DNA from: Mycolicibacterium iranicum
GTDB lineage: Bacteria > Actinomycetota > Actinomycetes > Mycobacteriales > Mycobacteriaceae
Length of the DNA: 45,042 nt
Assembly (NCBI RefSeq): GCF_014190915.1
Contig: NZ_JACHVU010000022.1
Location: 1 to 45,042, forward strand
Direction: 5' to 3'
Shown: positions 8,538-16,168 of the stretch, one piece after another
How positions within the stretch are numbered: position 1 is the first letter of the stretch
Layout: each line of letters opens with the position of its first letter
Translations under genes and position numbers: made by a program
The notes under the pieces: model-generated
The model's input: the letters and a program-made list of their open reading frames with translations, nothing else
Database searches by the model: none
What the model was told of the DNA's origin: nothing

Positions 8538-9446
8538 ATGAGTCTGATCAAGAGCCTCGGCTATGTCACCGTGCAGGCCACGGACATGCCGCGGTGGCGC
8601 CAATTCGCCTTCGAGGGACTCGGTTTCGCCGCTGGCAGCGGGCCCGATCCGGATGCACTCTATCTACGGATGGACGAACGGGCCGCACGCATCATCGTCT
8701 CCCCCGGTGACACCGACAAGATCGTCACCGTCGGCTGGGAGGTGCGTGACTCTGCAGCTCTCGACGAGGTCAAGCAGAAGTTGCAAGCCGCCGGTACTCC
8801 CTACAAGGAGCTGTCGCTTGCCGAAGCCGACAGTCGCCGGGTCGAAGAGGTCATCGCCTTCGAAGATCCGGCCGGTACCTCGCTGGAGGTCTTCCACGGC
8901 GCGGTGCTCGACCACAGCCCCGTCGTCACGCCGTTCGGTGCCCGGTTCGTGACGGGCGAGCAGGGCCTGGGCCACGTGGTGCTGCCCGCGCTGGACGTAC
9001 CGGGAATGTTCGACTTCTACACCGAGGTACTGGGATTCACGTCGCGGGGCGCGTTCCGGGTGCCGGTGCCGCCGGAGTTCGGCCCGGTCCGGGTGCGCTT
9101 CCTTGGCATCAACCAGCGCCATCACAGCCTGGCGCTGTGCCCCGCCGCGACGTTGCGCGATCCGGGTCTGATCCATCTGATGGTCGAGGTCGACACGCTC
9201 GACGCGGTCGGCCAGGCGCTGGACCGCATCGCCAAGGACGGCTTCCAGCTGTCCTCGACGTTGGGCCGGCACACCAACGACAAAATGGTGTCCTTCTACG
9301 TCCGGGCCCCCGGCGACTGGGACATCGAGTTCGGCACCGAGGGCATGCGGGTCGACGAGAACTATTACACCGCTGAGGAAATCACCGCCGACAGCTACTG
9401 GGGCCACCAGTGGGTCGACGATCTGCCCGCCGCGATGCGCCCATGA
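8538..9446 (+). CDS. hsaC: Extradiol dioxygenase, HsaC-like
   Basis: A 302-aa type I extradiol (vicinal oxygen chelate) dioxygenase; HsaC is 300 aa. HsaC cleaves the catecholic A ring of 3,4-DHSA meta to the hydroxyls. The two-domain layout is intact, and the Fe(II) ligands are His146 (GLGH), His213 (LIHLMVE) and Glu264 (DIEFG). Second-sphere His196, His245 and Tyr254 sit where the family has them. The start follows hsaA by 13 bp, and the stop overlaps the next ATG as ATGA, so all three are one operon. The product would go to the hydrolase at 315. Confidence 0.9.
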   Translation: MSLIKSLGYVTVQATDMPRWRQFAFEGLGFAAGSGPDPDALYLRMDERAARIIVSPGDTDKIVTVGWEVRDSAALDEVKQKLQAAGTPYKELSLAEADSRRVEEVIAFEDPAGTSLEVFHGAVLDHSPVVTPFGARFVTGEQGLGHVVLPALDVPGMFDFYTEVLGFTSRGAFRVPVPPEFGPVRVRFLGINQRHHSLALCPAATLRDPGLIHLMVEVDTLDAVGQALDRIAKDGFQLSSTLGRHTNDKMVSFYVRAPGDWDIEFGTEGMRVDENYYTAEEITADSYWGHQWVDDLPAAMRP

Positions 9447-10903
9447 CGAGAGATATCGTCCCGATCGCCGAAGCCGAGATCTCCCGCTGGGACCACGAGG
9501 CCGATGTCGTCATCGCCGGCTACGGCGTGGCGGGGGCGTCTGCGGCGGTGGAGGCCGCGCGCGCCGGTGCCGATGTGCTCGTGCTGGAGCGCACCGGCTC
9601 GTGGGGCGGTGCGGCGTCCATGGCCGGTGGGTTCATCTATCTGGGCGGCGGCACCCCGCTGCAGAAGGCTTGCGGATTCGAGGATTCGGTCGACAACATG
9701 GCTGCCTTCCTCAAGGCGGCCATGGGCCCCGGCGCCGACGACAAGCGCATCGACGACTACTGCGCGGGCAGCGTCGCGCACTTCGACTGGCTCGTCGACT
9801 GCGGGGTGACGTTCAAGGAAGAGTTCTATGGCGAGCCCGGCTGGGAGCCGATGGGCGACCAGGGGTTGATGTACTCCGGTGGCGAGAATTCGTTCCCGTT
9901 CAACACCATCGCCACCCCCGCGCCCCGCGGTCACGTGCCGCAGATGTCGAACAAGAAGCAGGGCGAGGCGTCCGCCGGTTACATGCTGATGAAGCCGCTC
10001 GTCGAAACCGCGACCGCGGCCGGCGCCCGCGCTGTGTATGACGTTCGGGCGCAACGGCTTGTCGTCTCAGCCGACGGTCGGGTCACCGGAGTGGTCGCGC
10101 GCCGGTACGGCGGTGAGGTCACCATCCGGGCCCGCCGCGGCGTGGTGTTGGCCACCGGAAGCTTCGCCTACAACGAGGCAATGGTCGCACAGTATGCACC
10201 GCGGATCGCGGGCCGACCGGCGGCCTCGATCGAGCAGCACGACGGCCGTGCCATCCAGATGGCTCAGGCACTCGGGGCAGACCTGGCCCACATGGACGCC
10301 ACCGAGGTCGCCATCTTCGCCGACCCGCAGCAGGTGGTGCGCGGCATCCTGGTCAACGCCAGGGGTCAGCGCTACGTCGCCGAGGACACCTACCCGGGCC
10401 GCATCGGCCAGTTGACGCTGTATCACCAGGACAACACGGCGTACCTGATCATCGACGCCGACGCCCAGGAAGAGGCGGTGGCTTCGCTGTCACCACAGCT
10501 GATGATGCGGCCGCCGACCTGGGTCGGCGACACCGTCGCCGAGCTCGAATCGGAGATCGGATTGCCGCCGGGGTCGCTGCAAGCCACCGTCGCGGCATAC
10601 AACGAGGGCGCGGCGCGCGGCGAGGATCCGCTGCTGCACAAGAAGCCGCAGTGGATCACGCCGATCGGCTCCCCCGTCGGCGCCATCGATCTACGGGAGA
10701 GCACCGGCGGGTTCACCCTGGGCGGTCTGGCCACCACGCTGGATGCCGAGGTGCTGCACGTCAGCGGCGAAGCCATCCCTGGACTGTTCGCCGCCGGGCG
10801 GTCGGCCGCCGGCCTCGCCGCATGGGGCTATGCCAGCGGCGTATCGCTCGGGGACGGGAGCTTCTACGGCCGGCGGGCCGGCGCCGGCGCGGCGCGGGCC
10901 TGA
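9443..10903 (+). CDS. FAD 3-ketosteroid Delta4-dehydrogenase-like protein
   Basis: A 486-aa flavoprotein of the fumarate reductase/KSTD superfamily. The N-terminus carries the FAD motif GYGVAGAS. The C-terminus reads GYASGVSLGDGSFYGRRAG. Tyr463 and Ser465 in GYASG match the Tyr-x-Ser pair I recall from Delta4-(5alpha)-KSTD of Rhodococcus jostii (Tyr466/Ser468), and the YPG-x-G segment of Delta1-KSTD is absent. So 4,5-desaturation of a 5alpha-3-ketosteroid is more likely than 1,2-desaturation (inference). The start is the ATG at 9443, overlapping the dioxygenase stop (ATGA); an upstream frame extension was rejected. It is the sister of the protein at 36446. Confidence 0.75.
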   Translation: MTRDIVPIAEAEISRWDHEADVVIAGYGVAGASAAVEAARAGADVLVLERTGSWGGAASMAGGFIYLGGGTPLQKACGFEDSVDNMAAFLKAAMGPGADDKRIDDYCAGSVAHFDWLVDCGVTFKEEFYGEPGWEPMGDQGLMYSGGENSFPFNTIATPAPRGHVPQMSNKKQGEASAGYMLMKPLVETATAAGARAVYDVRAQRLVVSADGRVTGVVARRYGGEVTIRARRGVVLATGSFAYNEAMVAQYAPRIAGRPAASIEQHDGRAIQMAQALGADLAHMDATEVAIFADPQQVVRGILVNARGQRYVAEDTYPGRIGQLTLYHQDNTAYLIIDADAQEEAVASLSPQLMMRPPTWVGDTVAELESEIGLPPGSLQATVAAYNEGAARGEDPLLHKKPQWITPIGSPVGAIDLRESTGGFTLGGLATTLDAEVLHVSGEAIPGLFAAGRSAAGLAAWGYASGVSLGDGSFYGRRAGAGAARA

Positions 10904-11006
10904 CGGGGGGCGGCCCGCAGGGACAGTCGAGTCGCATCCATCAGGGTTCATGTTGGCCCAGGTCGAGCCGGGTTGTGCGTCAGCACGCCCGGCTCCTGTC
11001 GTTGTT

Positions 11007-11021
11007 GCCCACTGAGAATCG
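11007..11021 (+). promoter_or_regulatory. Weak cluster dyad, IclR promoter
   Basis: GCCCA CTGAG AATCG, centre 11014. The left arm and spacer match other sites (CCA-CTGA), but the right arm is poor. The spacing rule would put the transcription start near 11065, where TACCTC and TATAT stretches lie just upstream. I include it with low confidence. Confidence 0.25.
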
Positions 11022-11072
11022 GCGGATCTATGTGACAGCAGCCACAGCGATGTGGTACCTCTATATGAGCAT

Positions 11073-11086
11073 TAGGCATATGCCTA
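11073..11086. promoter_or_regulatory. 14-bp perfect palindrome before IclR gene
   Basis: TAGGCATATGCCTA is self-complementary over all 14 bp. It ends 28 bp before the IclR start, in an AT-rich island (11061-11099) unlike the surrounding DNA. The place suggests an autoregulatory operator of the IclR protein. No second copy was noticed in the window. Confidence 0.6.
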
Positions 11087-11114
11087 TTAGATATATGAAT
11101 GCCGGAGGACCACG

Positions 11115-11996
11115 ATGACCGTGACCGTCGAAAGCCCGCTCGCACCCGCCACCAAGGCAGCCGCCGAGACCCCGAGTGCCGTCATCGACCGGGTCTCTCT
11201 CGTGCTGGACGCATTCGACGGCCCCGGCCGGCTGACGCTGGCCCAGATCGTCCGGCGCACCGGCCTGCCGCGCTCTTCCGCGCACCGGATGCTGGAGCGG
11301 TTGGTTCAGCTGCGCTGGCTGCGCCGCTCCGGCCGGGACTATGAGCTGGGGATGCGTCTGGTCGAGCTCGGTTCGCTCGCCGTTCATCAGGACCGGCTGC
11401 ACAAGGCCGCGATCCCGATGCTGCACGAATTGCACGCGGCAACCGGCTTGGTCGTCCACCTGGCCGTCCTGGAGGGCTCGGACGTGGTGTACATGGAAAA
11501 GGTCGGCAACCGGATGACCGCCGCCATCCCGACCCGGGTCGGCGGACGCCAGCCTGCCCATTGCGCCGCCGTCGGCAAAGCGATGCTGGCCTTCGCCGGC
11601 GAGCCGGATTTCGACACGTTGGCCCCCTCCGCCCTCCCCCGACGGACCAAGTACTCGATCTCCACGCCTGCCCAGCTGCGCGCCGAGCTGGCCAAGGTCC
11701 GCTCACACGGAGTCGCCTTCGATCGCGAGGAGTCGGTGCCGGGATTCGGCTGTGTCGCAGCCCCGATCGGCGACCCCGGCGAGGCTGTCGCTGCAGTGTC
11801 GGTGTGCGGACCCATGAGTCAGATGAAGTTCGACCAGCACCTCGTGGCGCCGGTGCGCATGGCCGCCATGGGTATCTGGCGCGCCGTCGAGGGCGGCCCG
11901 ATGCGGGTGGCGCCCACCCTGCAGCAGGTGCGTCCGTTGCGCGGTGGCCCGATCGGCCATGCGGCGGTGCGCAACTCGACCCTGCAGCCTGCATGA
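11115..11996 (+). CDS. IclR-family transcriptional regulator
   Basis: A 293-aa regulator. The N-terminal winged helix-turn-helix (about 22-85) includes LTLAQIVRRTGLPRSSAHRM, and the IclR effector-binding domain spans about 95-265 (GLVVHLAVLEGSDVVYMEKV; HCAAVGKAMLAF). There is a roughly 20-residue tail. GGAGG lies 7-11 nt before the ATG. Family members bind short dyads as dimers of dimers and respond to small aromatic or organic acids, acting as repressors or activators. The perfect palindrome at 11073 is a candidate autoregulatory site. The stop overlaps the esterase start (ATGA). It is one of three regulators here that could read the cluster dyad; nothing in the sequence decides which does. 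Confidence 0.88.
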   Translation: MTVTVESPLAPATKAAAETPSAVIDRVSLVLDAFDGPGRLTLAQIVRRTGLPRSSAHRMLERLVQLRWLRRSGRDYELGMRLVELGSLAVHQDRLHKAAIPMLHELHAATGLVVHLAVLEGSDVVYMEKVGNRMTAAIPTRVGGRQPAHCAAVGKAMLAFAGEPDFDTLAPSALPRRTKYSISTPAQLRAELAKVRSHGVAFDREESVPGFGCVAAPIGDPGEAVAAVSVCGPMSQMKFDQHLVAPVRMAAMGIWRAVEGGPMRVAPTLQQVRPLRGGPIGHAAVRNSTLQPA

Positions 11997-12952
11997 GTGA
12001 CAGCGATACCCTCGACCCGCAGATCGCCACCATGATCGCGGCACTCGATGGCGGGTTCCCGCCGGTGCACACGATGACCGGTGACCAGGCACGCGCCGCC
12101 ATCCGGTCGCGGATGGTGACGGTGGCCGATCCCGAGCCGGTGGCCTCGGTCGAGGACCGCGACATCCCCGGCCCGGATGCTCCGGTGACCGTGCGTATCT
12201 ACCGGCCCGAGGCTGCGGCCGGCAAGGCGGTGCCGACACTGGTGTACGCCCATGGCGGCGGTTGGGTGTTCTGCGATCTGGACAGCCACGACGGCTTGTG
12301 TCGCGACTTCGCCAATCGGCTTCCCGCCGTGGTTGTTTCGGTGCACTACCGTCGTGCCGCGGAGGAGGGCCAGTGGCCCGCGGCGGCCGAGGATGTATAC
12401 GCCGCGACGATCTGGGCAGCGGATCGTATAGCCGAACTAGGCGGCGATGCGGACGCGCTGATGGTCGGCGGTGACAGCGCCGGCGGGAATCTCGCCGCGG
12501 TCAGCGCGCTGATGGCTCGCGACCGCAATGGTCCCCGGCTGGCCGGTCAGCTACTGCTGTATCCGGTCATCGCCGCGGACTTCGACACCCCGTCGTATCG
12601 TCGGTTCGGTCGGGGTTACTACAACCCGCTGCCCGCGCTGCGGTGGTACTGGGACCAGTACGTCCCGAATGAAGCCGACCGGACCAATCCCTACGCGTCG
12701 CCGTTGCACGCCGAGGACCTGTCCGGCCTGCCGCCGGCGGTAGCCGTGGTGGCCGGTCACGATCCGCTGCGTGACGAGGGCATCGCCTACGTCGAAGCGC
12801 TACAGCGGGCCGGGGTTCCGGTGGCGCAGTGCTATTTCGAGGGCGGTGTGCACGGTTTCATGACCATGCCGAGCCTGGGGATCTGCGAGAAGGCACGCGC
12901 CCAGGCGTGCGCCGACCTCACCGGCGTGATCAGCCGACGGGTCACGAAGTAG
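11993..12952 (+). CDS. HSL-type alpha/beta hydrolase (esterase)
   Basis: A 319-aa esterase of the hormone-sensitive lipase family. The oxyanion motif is HGGGW (87-91). The nucleophile is Ser162 in GDSAGG, with Asp257 (GHDPLRDEG) and His287 (GGVHGF) completing the triad. The start is the ATG at 11993, coupled to the IclR gene by ATGA. Its 3' end overlaps the convergent OYE homologue by 11 bp. In a cluster with two Baeyer-Villiger enzymes, hydrolysis of a steroid ester or lactone is a reasonable role (inference). Confidence 0.85.
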   Translation: MSDSDTLDPQIATMIAALDGGFPPVHTMTGDQARAAIRSRMVTVADPEPVASVEDRDIPGPDAPVTVRIYRPEAAAGKAVPTLVYAHGGGWVFCDLDSHDGLCRDFANRLPAVVVSVHYRRAAEEGQWPAAAEDVYAATIWAADRIAELGGDADALMVGGDSAGGNLAAVSALMARDRNGPRLAGQLLLYPVIAADFDTPSYRRFGRGYYNPLPALRWYWDQYVPNEADRTNPYASPLHAEDLSGLPPAVAVVAGHDPLRDEGIAYVEALQRAGVPVAQCYFEGGVHGFMTMPSLGICEKARAQACADLTGVISRRVTK

Positions 12953-14195
12953 CCGGTTCCGCCGGGGGGGTGGCTTGGCTCACCGGGCCGTCCGCCCGCT
13001 CAGCCGCCCCGTAGCGCTGTAGCGGGTCAAGCACGCAATGCGTGCGACCGAACACCGTCACCATGCACTTGTTGTTGTGGTTACAGCGACTCCGCGTGCC
13101 GGGGTCGGCGACCATCTTGTCGACCAGGTCCGGTTCGCGCAGTAGCGCCCGGCCCATCGCGACGAAGTCGAAACCCTCTGCGATGCCCGTCTCGACGTGC
13201 TGACGGTTGGTGATGCCGCCGAGCAGGATCAGCTTGGTGTTCTTCATGATCGGCACGAACTGCCGTGCGGCGGGCAGCATGTACATGTCCTCGTACGGGT
13301 AGCTCCCCATCACGCCCTTTCCCAGGATGCGCACGCCGGGGCGCAACATGGGCGGCATGACCTCGGCGAACTCGCGCACTGGCACGTCCCCGCGGAACAG
13401 GTACATCGGCCGGTAGACCGAGGAGCCCTGGGTCAGCTCGATGGCGTCCAGGGTGGCGTCGGCATCGAGCAGTTGCACTGTGCGCAGAGCCTCGGCGATC
13501 CAGATGCTGCCCGGCAGGCCGTCGTCCATATCCAACTTGGCGATCACCGCGATGCTGTTGCCGACGACATCACGCACCCGCTGCGCGATTTCCCGGACCA
13601 GCCGGGACCGGTTGTCGATATCGCCACCGTACTCGTCCCTGCGGCGGTTGATCAGCGGGCTCAGGAACGAGCTCGGCAGGTAGAGGTGGCCGAAATGCAG
13701 CTCCACGGCGTCGAATCCGGCGTCGACCGCCACCCGCGCCGCCTCACCGAACTGGTCGATGACACCTGCAATCCCGTCACGGCTGATCTCACGGCAATAG
13801 GCGAACGATGTCGGGTTGATGAAGCGGCTGGGTGCCAACGCCGTGACGCCGGTCAACTTCTTCGGCGCGACCACCCCGGCGTGGCCGAGTTGCGCCGAGA
13901 TGCCTGCGCCGGAGGCGTGTACGGCGTCGGTCAGCGTGCGCAGGCCGGGCAGGGCGTCGCTGTTCATCACGATCTGCCCGGGGGCGCTGGCCGCCTGCGG
14001 TGAGACACAGCAGTACGCGACGGTGGTCATTCCGACACCACCTTCGGCGAAACTTCGGTGGAAATCGATGAGATCGTCGGTGACCAGCCCCTTGGGCGAT
14101 CGCCCCTCGGAGGTGGCGGCCTTGATGATTCTGTTGCGGAGCCGGACGGGCCCGAGTTGCACCGGACTGAATGGATCTGGCCTGCGATCGGTCAT
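12942..14195 (-). CDS. Old Yellow Enzyme-type NADH:flavin oxidoreductase
   Basis: A 417-aa FMN-binding TIM-barrel ene-reductase domain. Landmarks are QLGHAG (102-107), the ELHFGHLYL segment (165-173), the FLSP-x-x-NRR-x-DEYGG loop (177-191) and GGITNRQ near 327. The C-terminus has Cys371, Cys377 and Cys387 (CNHNNKC, then C). This resembles the Fe-S cysteine region of the 2,4-dienoyl-CoA reductase/BaiCD branch, but is incomplete and lacks the FAD/NAD half of those enzymes. Reduction of a steroid enone is the likely chemistry. The ATG at 14195 was chosen because the upstream frame runs through the divergent promoter; the palindromic dyad centre is 50 bp away. Confidence 0.82.
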   Translation of the reverse strand: MTDRRPDPFSPVQLGPVRLRNRIIKAATSEGRSPKGLVTDDLIDFHRSFAEGGVGMTTVAYCCVSPQAASAPGQIVMNSDALPGLRTLTDAVHASGAGISAQLGHAGVVAPKKLTGVTALAPSRFINPTSFAYCREISRDGIAGVIDQFGEAARVAVDAGFDAVELHFGHLYLPSSFLSPLINRRRDEYGGDIDNRSRLVREIAQRVRDVVGNSIAVIAKLDMDDGLPGSIWIAEALRTVQLLDADATLDAIELTQGSSVYRPMYLFRGDVPVREFAEVMPPMLRPGVRILGKGVMGSYPYEDMYMLPAARQFVPIMKNTKLILLGGITNRQHVETGIAEGFDFVAMGRALLREPDLVDKMVADPGTRSRCNHNNKCMVTVFGRTHCVLDPLQRYGAAERADGPVSQATPPAEPATS

Positions 14196-14237
14196 CTGAA
14201 TACCGTCGACTCGGGGACCACCGCCGTCAACGGTTAC

Positions 14238-14252
14238 TCCCGATGGCCGGGA
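14238..14252. promoter_or_regulatory. Cluster dyad site 4, perfect, divergent
   Basis: TCCCG ATGGC CGGGA has perfectly complementary 5-bp arms. Its centre (14245) is 51 bp from the plus-strand ATG at 14296 and 50 bp from the minus-strand ATG at 14195. A -10 TATTGT (14283-14288) lies 7 nt before the plus start. One site thus seems to serve both genes. Confidence 0.65.
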
Positions 14253-14295
14253 TTGGCGCCGCACCGGCTACTGCCTCGTCCCTATTGTCGCTGTC

Positions 14296-14643
14296 ATGGC
14301 AGATGGTGCGGTCTTCGTCATCGACCGGGTGATCACCCGGCCCGGATGCGCCCGGCGGTTCATCGACAGTTATCTGTCCGGGTACGCCCCGGGCGCCCGC
14401 GAACGCGGCATGACACTGGTCAATGTGCTTGTGTCCCCTCCTATCTGGTATGACACGCAGCCCAACACGGTCACCGCCACCTGGACCTTGCCCAGCGCGC
14501 AGGCGTGGTGGGAGATGACCTGGAAGGGCAGGCCCGACCCCGCTCTCGGTGCCTGGTGGGCCAGCGTCGACGACCTCGTCGTGAAACGGGAGCGCAGTGC
14601 GGCGGCCGCATACGATGACGTCGAAATGCTCTGCGATGTTTAA
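14296..14643 (+). CDS. Small protein, possible dimeric alpha+beta barrel
   Basis: A 115-aa protein I do not firmly recognise. The pattern VFVIDRVITRPGCARRFIDSY, then a strand and a tryptophan-rich helix (AQAWWEMTW), suggests a ferredoxin-like fold of the NIPSNAP/EthD/Dabb kind. The ATG at 14296 is set by a -10 box and the dyad; the mRNA would be leaderless. Its stop overlaps the next gene by 8 bp (ATGTTTAA). Small barrel proteins of this kind can be monooxygenases, cyclases or decarboxylases, or simply accessory; no catalytic residue can be named. Confidence 0.6.
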   Translation: MADGAVFVIDRVITRPGCARRFIDSYLSGYAPGARERGMTLVNVLVSPPIWYDTQPNTVTATWTLPSAQAWWEMTWKGRPDPALGAWWASVDDLVVKRERSAAAAYDDVEMLCDV

Positions 14644-15262
14644 TGTCACCCGGCTCATCGACGTCGCAGAGGCCGACCGCGAACGTATCCGGGACGCGCT
14701 CACCGACGCAGCGCGGCGCAGCGGTGCCGACCGGTCGCTGGTCTCCCCTACCCTGGCCGGCAGCCGCAACGGCGGTGATCTTCTGCTGCACCTGCGATTT
14801 GCCGACCGCGCCCTCTGGGCTGGGGCGGCCCCGGACGTCGAGGCCGTACTGGCCGACCCCGCGGTCACTCGCATCAATGGTGCGGACTATCACGGCTCAC
14901 CTACCGGCATCGTGGGCCGCCCGACCGGCAGTGTCTACCGCGCACTGCTGTTGCGGGTCGCCGACGGCACCGATCCCGACACGATGGCCCGCTTCGAGGC
15001 CGACCTTCGGCTGTTGCCCGGGTACGTGTCCACCATCAGCGCGTGGCAGCTCAGCCGGCCCGAGCAAACCGTCGGGAACGCCTGGACCCACGTCTTCGAG
15101 CAGGAGTTCAGCGATGCCGACGGCATCATGGGCGCCTACCTGATGCACCCGATCCACTGGGCGGTGGTCGACCAGTGGTTCGATCCTGAATGCCCGAGTG
15201 CGCTTGTCCGTGAACGGGTCTGCCACAGCTTCTGCACCGACCATGGTCACGTGCTGCGCTGA
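14636..15262 (+). CDS. Dabb-like alpha+beta barrel protein
   Basis: A 208-aa protein with two ferredoxin-like halves. The second half (about 100-205) is the better match to the stress-responsive A/B-barrel (Dabb) family: strand VYRALLLRV, helix, strand VSTISAWQLS, then NAWTHVFEQEF and a C-terminal HSFCTD. The ATG at 14636 overlaps the previous stop, giving translational coupling; earlier ATGs in frame lie inside the preceding gene. Histidines and aromatics are plentiful, but I cannot place an active site. The partner gene and the divergent OYE homologue suggest one shared reaction step. Confidence 0.6.
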   Translation: MFNVTRLIDVAEADRERIRDALTDAARRSGADRSLVSPTLAGSRNGGDLLLHLRFADRALWAGAAPDVEAVLADPAVTRINGADYHGSPTGIVGRPTGSVYRALLLRVADGTDPDTMARFEADLRLLPGYVSTISAWQLSRPEQTVGNAWTHVFEQEFSDADGIMGAYLMHPIHWAVVDQWFDPECPSALVRERVCHSFCTDHGHVLR

Positions 15263-15275
15263 CGGCCCGAGCCGC

Positions 15276-15290
15276 GGGGCTCAGAGCCCC
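15276..15290. terminator. Possible bidirectional hairpin
   Basis: GGGGCT CAG AGCCCC forms a 6-bp GC-rich stem with a 3-nt loop between two convergent genes; it covers the last bases of the minus-strand SDR. There is no T-run. It is short and may be chance in GC-rich DNA. Confidence 0.3.
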
Positions 15291-16168
15291 TGCGGCAGGA
15301 TGTTCGGGTTCGCGGCGGCCGGCGGCTCCAGCGGAGGTAGCTCCGTAGCGCCGTCGAGGCTGTGCACCGTCAACTTCTTCGACCACGGGTAGTGCAGGCT
15401 GAACGCGACCAGACCGGTGCGCTCAGCCGCCGGTAAGTGACACATCGCCAGCACCGTCTCGGCCAGGTACTCGACGGGTTCGGTCGGGAAGGTGTCCGGT
15501 ATCAGGCTGGCCGCACCGGGCGTGCGCACGGCGCTGGACGGTCCGACCACGTTGACCGCGATGTTCGAGTCGAGCAACTCGGCGGCGACACCCTGGGTGA
15601 AGCGGTGTAGCGCCGCCTTCATCGCGGCGTAGATGACGTCGCCGGAGCTCTTGTTGTACTCCCGGTAGGGCCGCGCGGGCGCCAGTCCGGTGACCGAGCC
15701 GATGTTGACGATCCAGCCGGCACCCTGCGTGCGCATGTGCGGAACGGCCTGCTGGGTCAACACGAACGGGGTGCGGACATAGTGCTCCACGGTCCGTTCG
15801 AAGGTCGCCATCGGCATGTCTTCGATGATCGAGTAGTCGGCGTATCCGGCATTGTTCACCAGGATGTCCAGCCGTCCGGTGCGCTCGACCACTTGATCAA
15901 CCAGGCGCGCCCGTTGGTCGGCGTCCTCCAGATCACAAGCGATGCCGAACGCCGTGCCGCCGGCGGCCTCGATCAACGCGATGGTCTCACCGATGGTTCC
16001 GGGCAGCTCGGCCGTGGTGCCGGCTCTGGTCGACGCCGATGGTCGATGCGACCGCGCGGTCACCGCCACGGTCGCGCCCTCCGCGGCCAGCCGCTGGGCG
16101 ATGGCGCGCCCGATGCCCCGGCTGCTACCGGTCACCAATGCCGTTCTACCGCAGAGAATTCCACTCAC
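15281..16168 (-). CDS. Short-chain dehydrogenase/reductase
   Basis: A 295-aa SDR with a GTG start at 16168 that overlaps the BVMO stop as GTGA. The cofactor motif GSSRGIG is at 14-20, NNAG follows DILV in the middle, and the serine segment is NIGSVTG. The active-site tyrosine region reads REYNKSSGDVIYAAMKAALH, so Tyr-x3-Lys is probably YAAMK, with an insertion before it. The C-terminal 45 residues after HYPWSKK are longer than in typical SDRs and proline-rich. Coupling to the HAPMO-type BVMO suggests it makes that enzyme's ketone substrate or oxidises its alcohol product. Confidence 0.77.
   Translation of the reverse strand: MSGILCGRTALVTGSSRGIGRAIAQRLAAEGATVAVTARSHRPSASTRAGTTAELPGTIGETIALIEAAGGTAFGIACDLEDADQRARLVDQVVERTGRLDILVNNAGYADYSIIEDMPMATFERTVEHYVRTPFVLTQQAVPHMRTQGAGWIVNIGSVTGLAPARPYREYNKSSGDVIYAAMKAALHRFTQGVAAELLDSNIAVNVVGPSSAVRTPGAASLIPDTFPTEPVEYLAETVLAMCHLPAAERTGLVAFSLHYPWSKKLTVHSLDGATELPPLEPPAAANPNILPQGL

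Noticed and set aside
13197..14003. Plus-strand frame opposite the OYE homologue
   Set aside because: Shadow frame without recognisable features.
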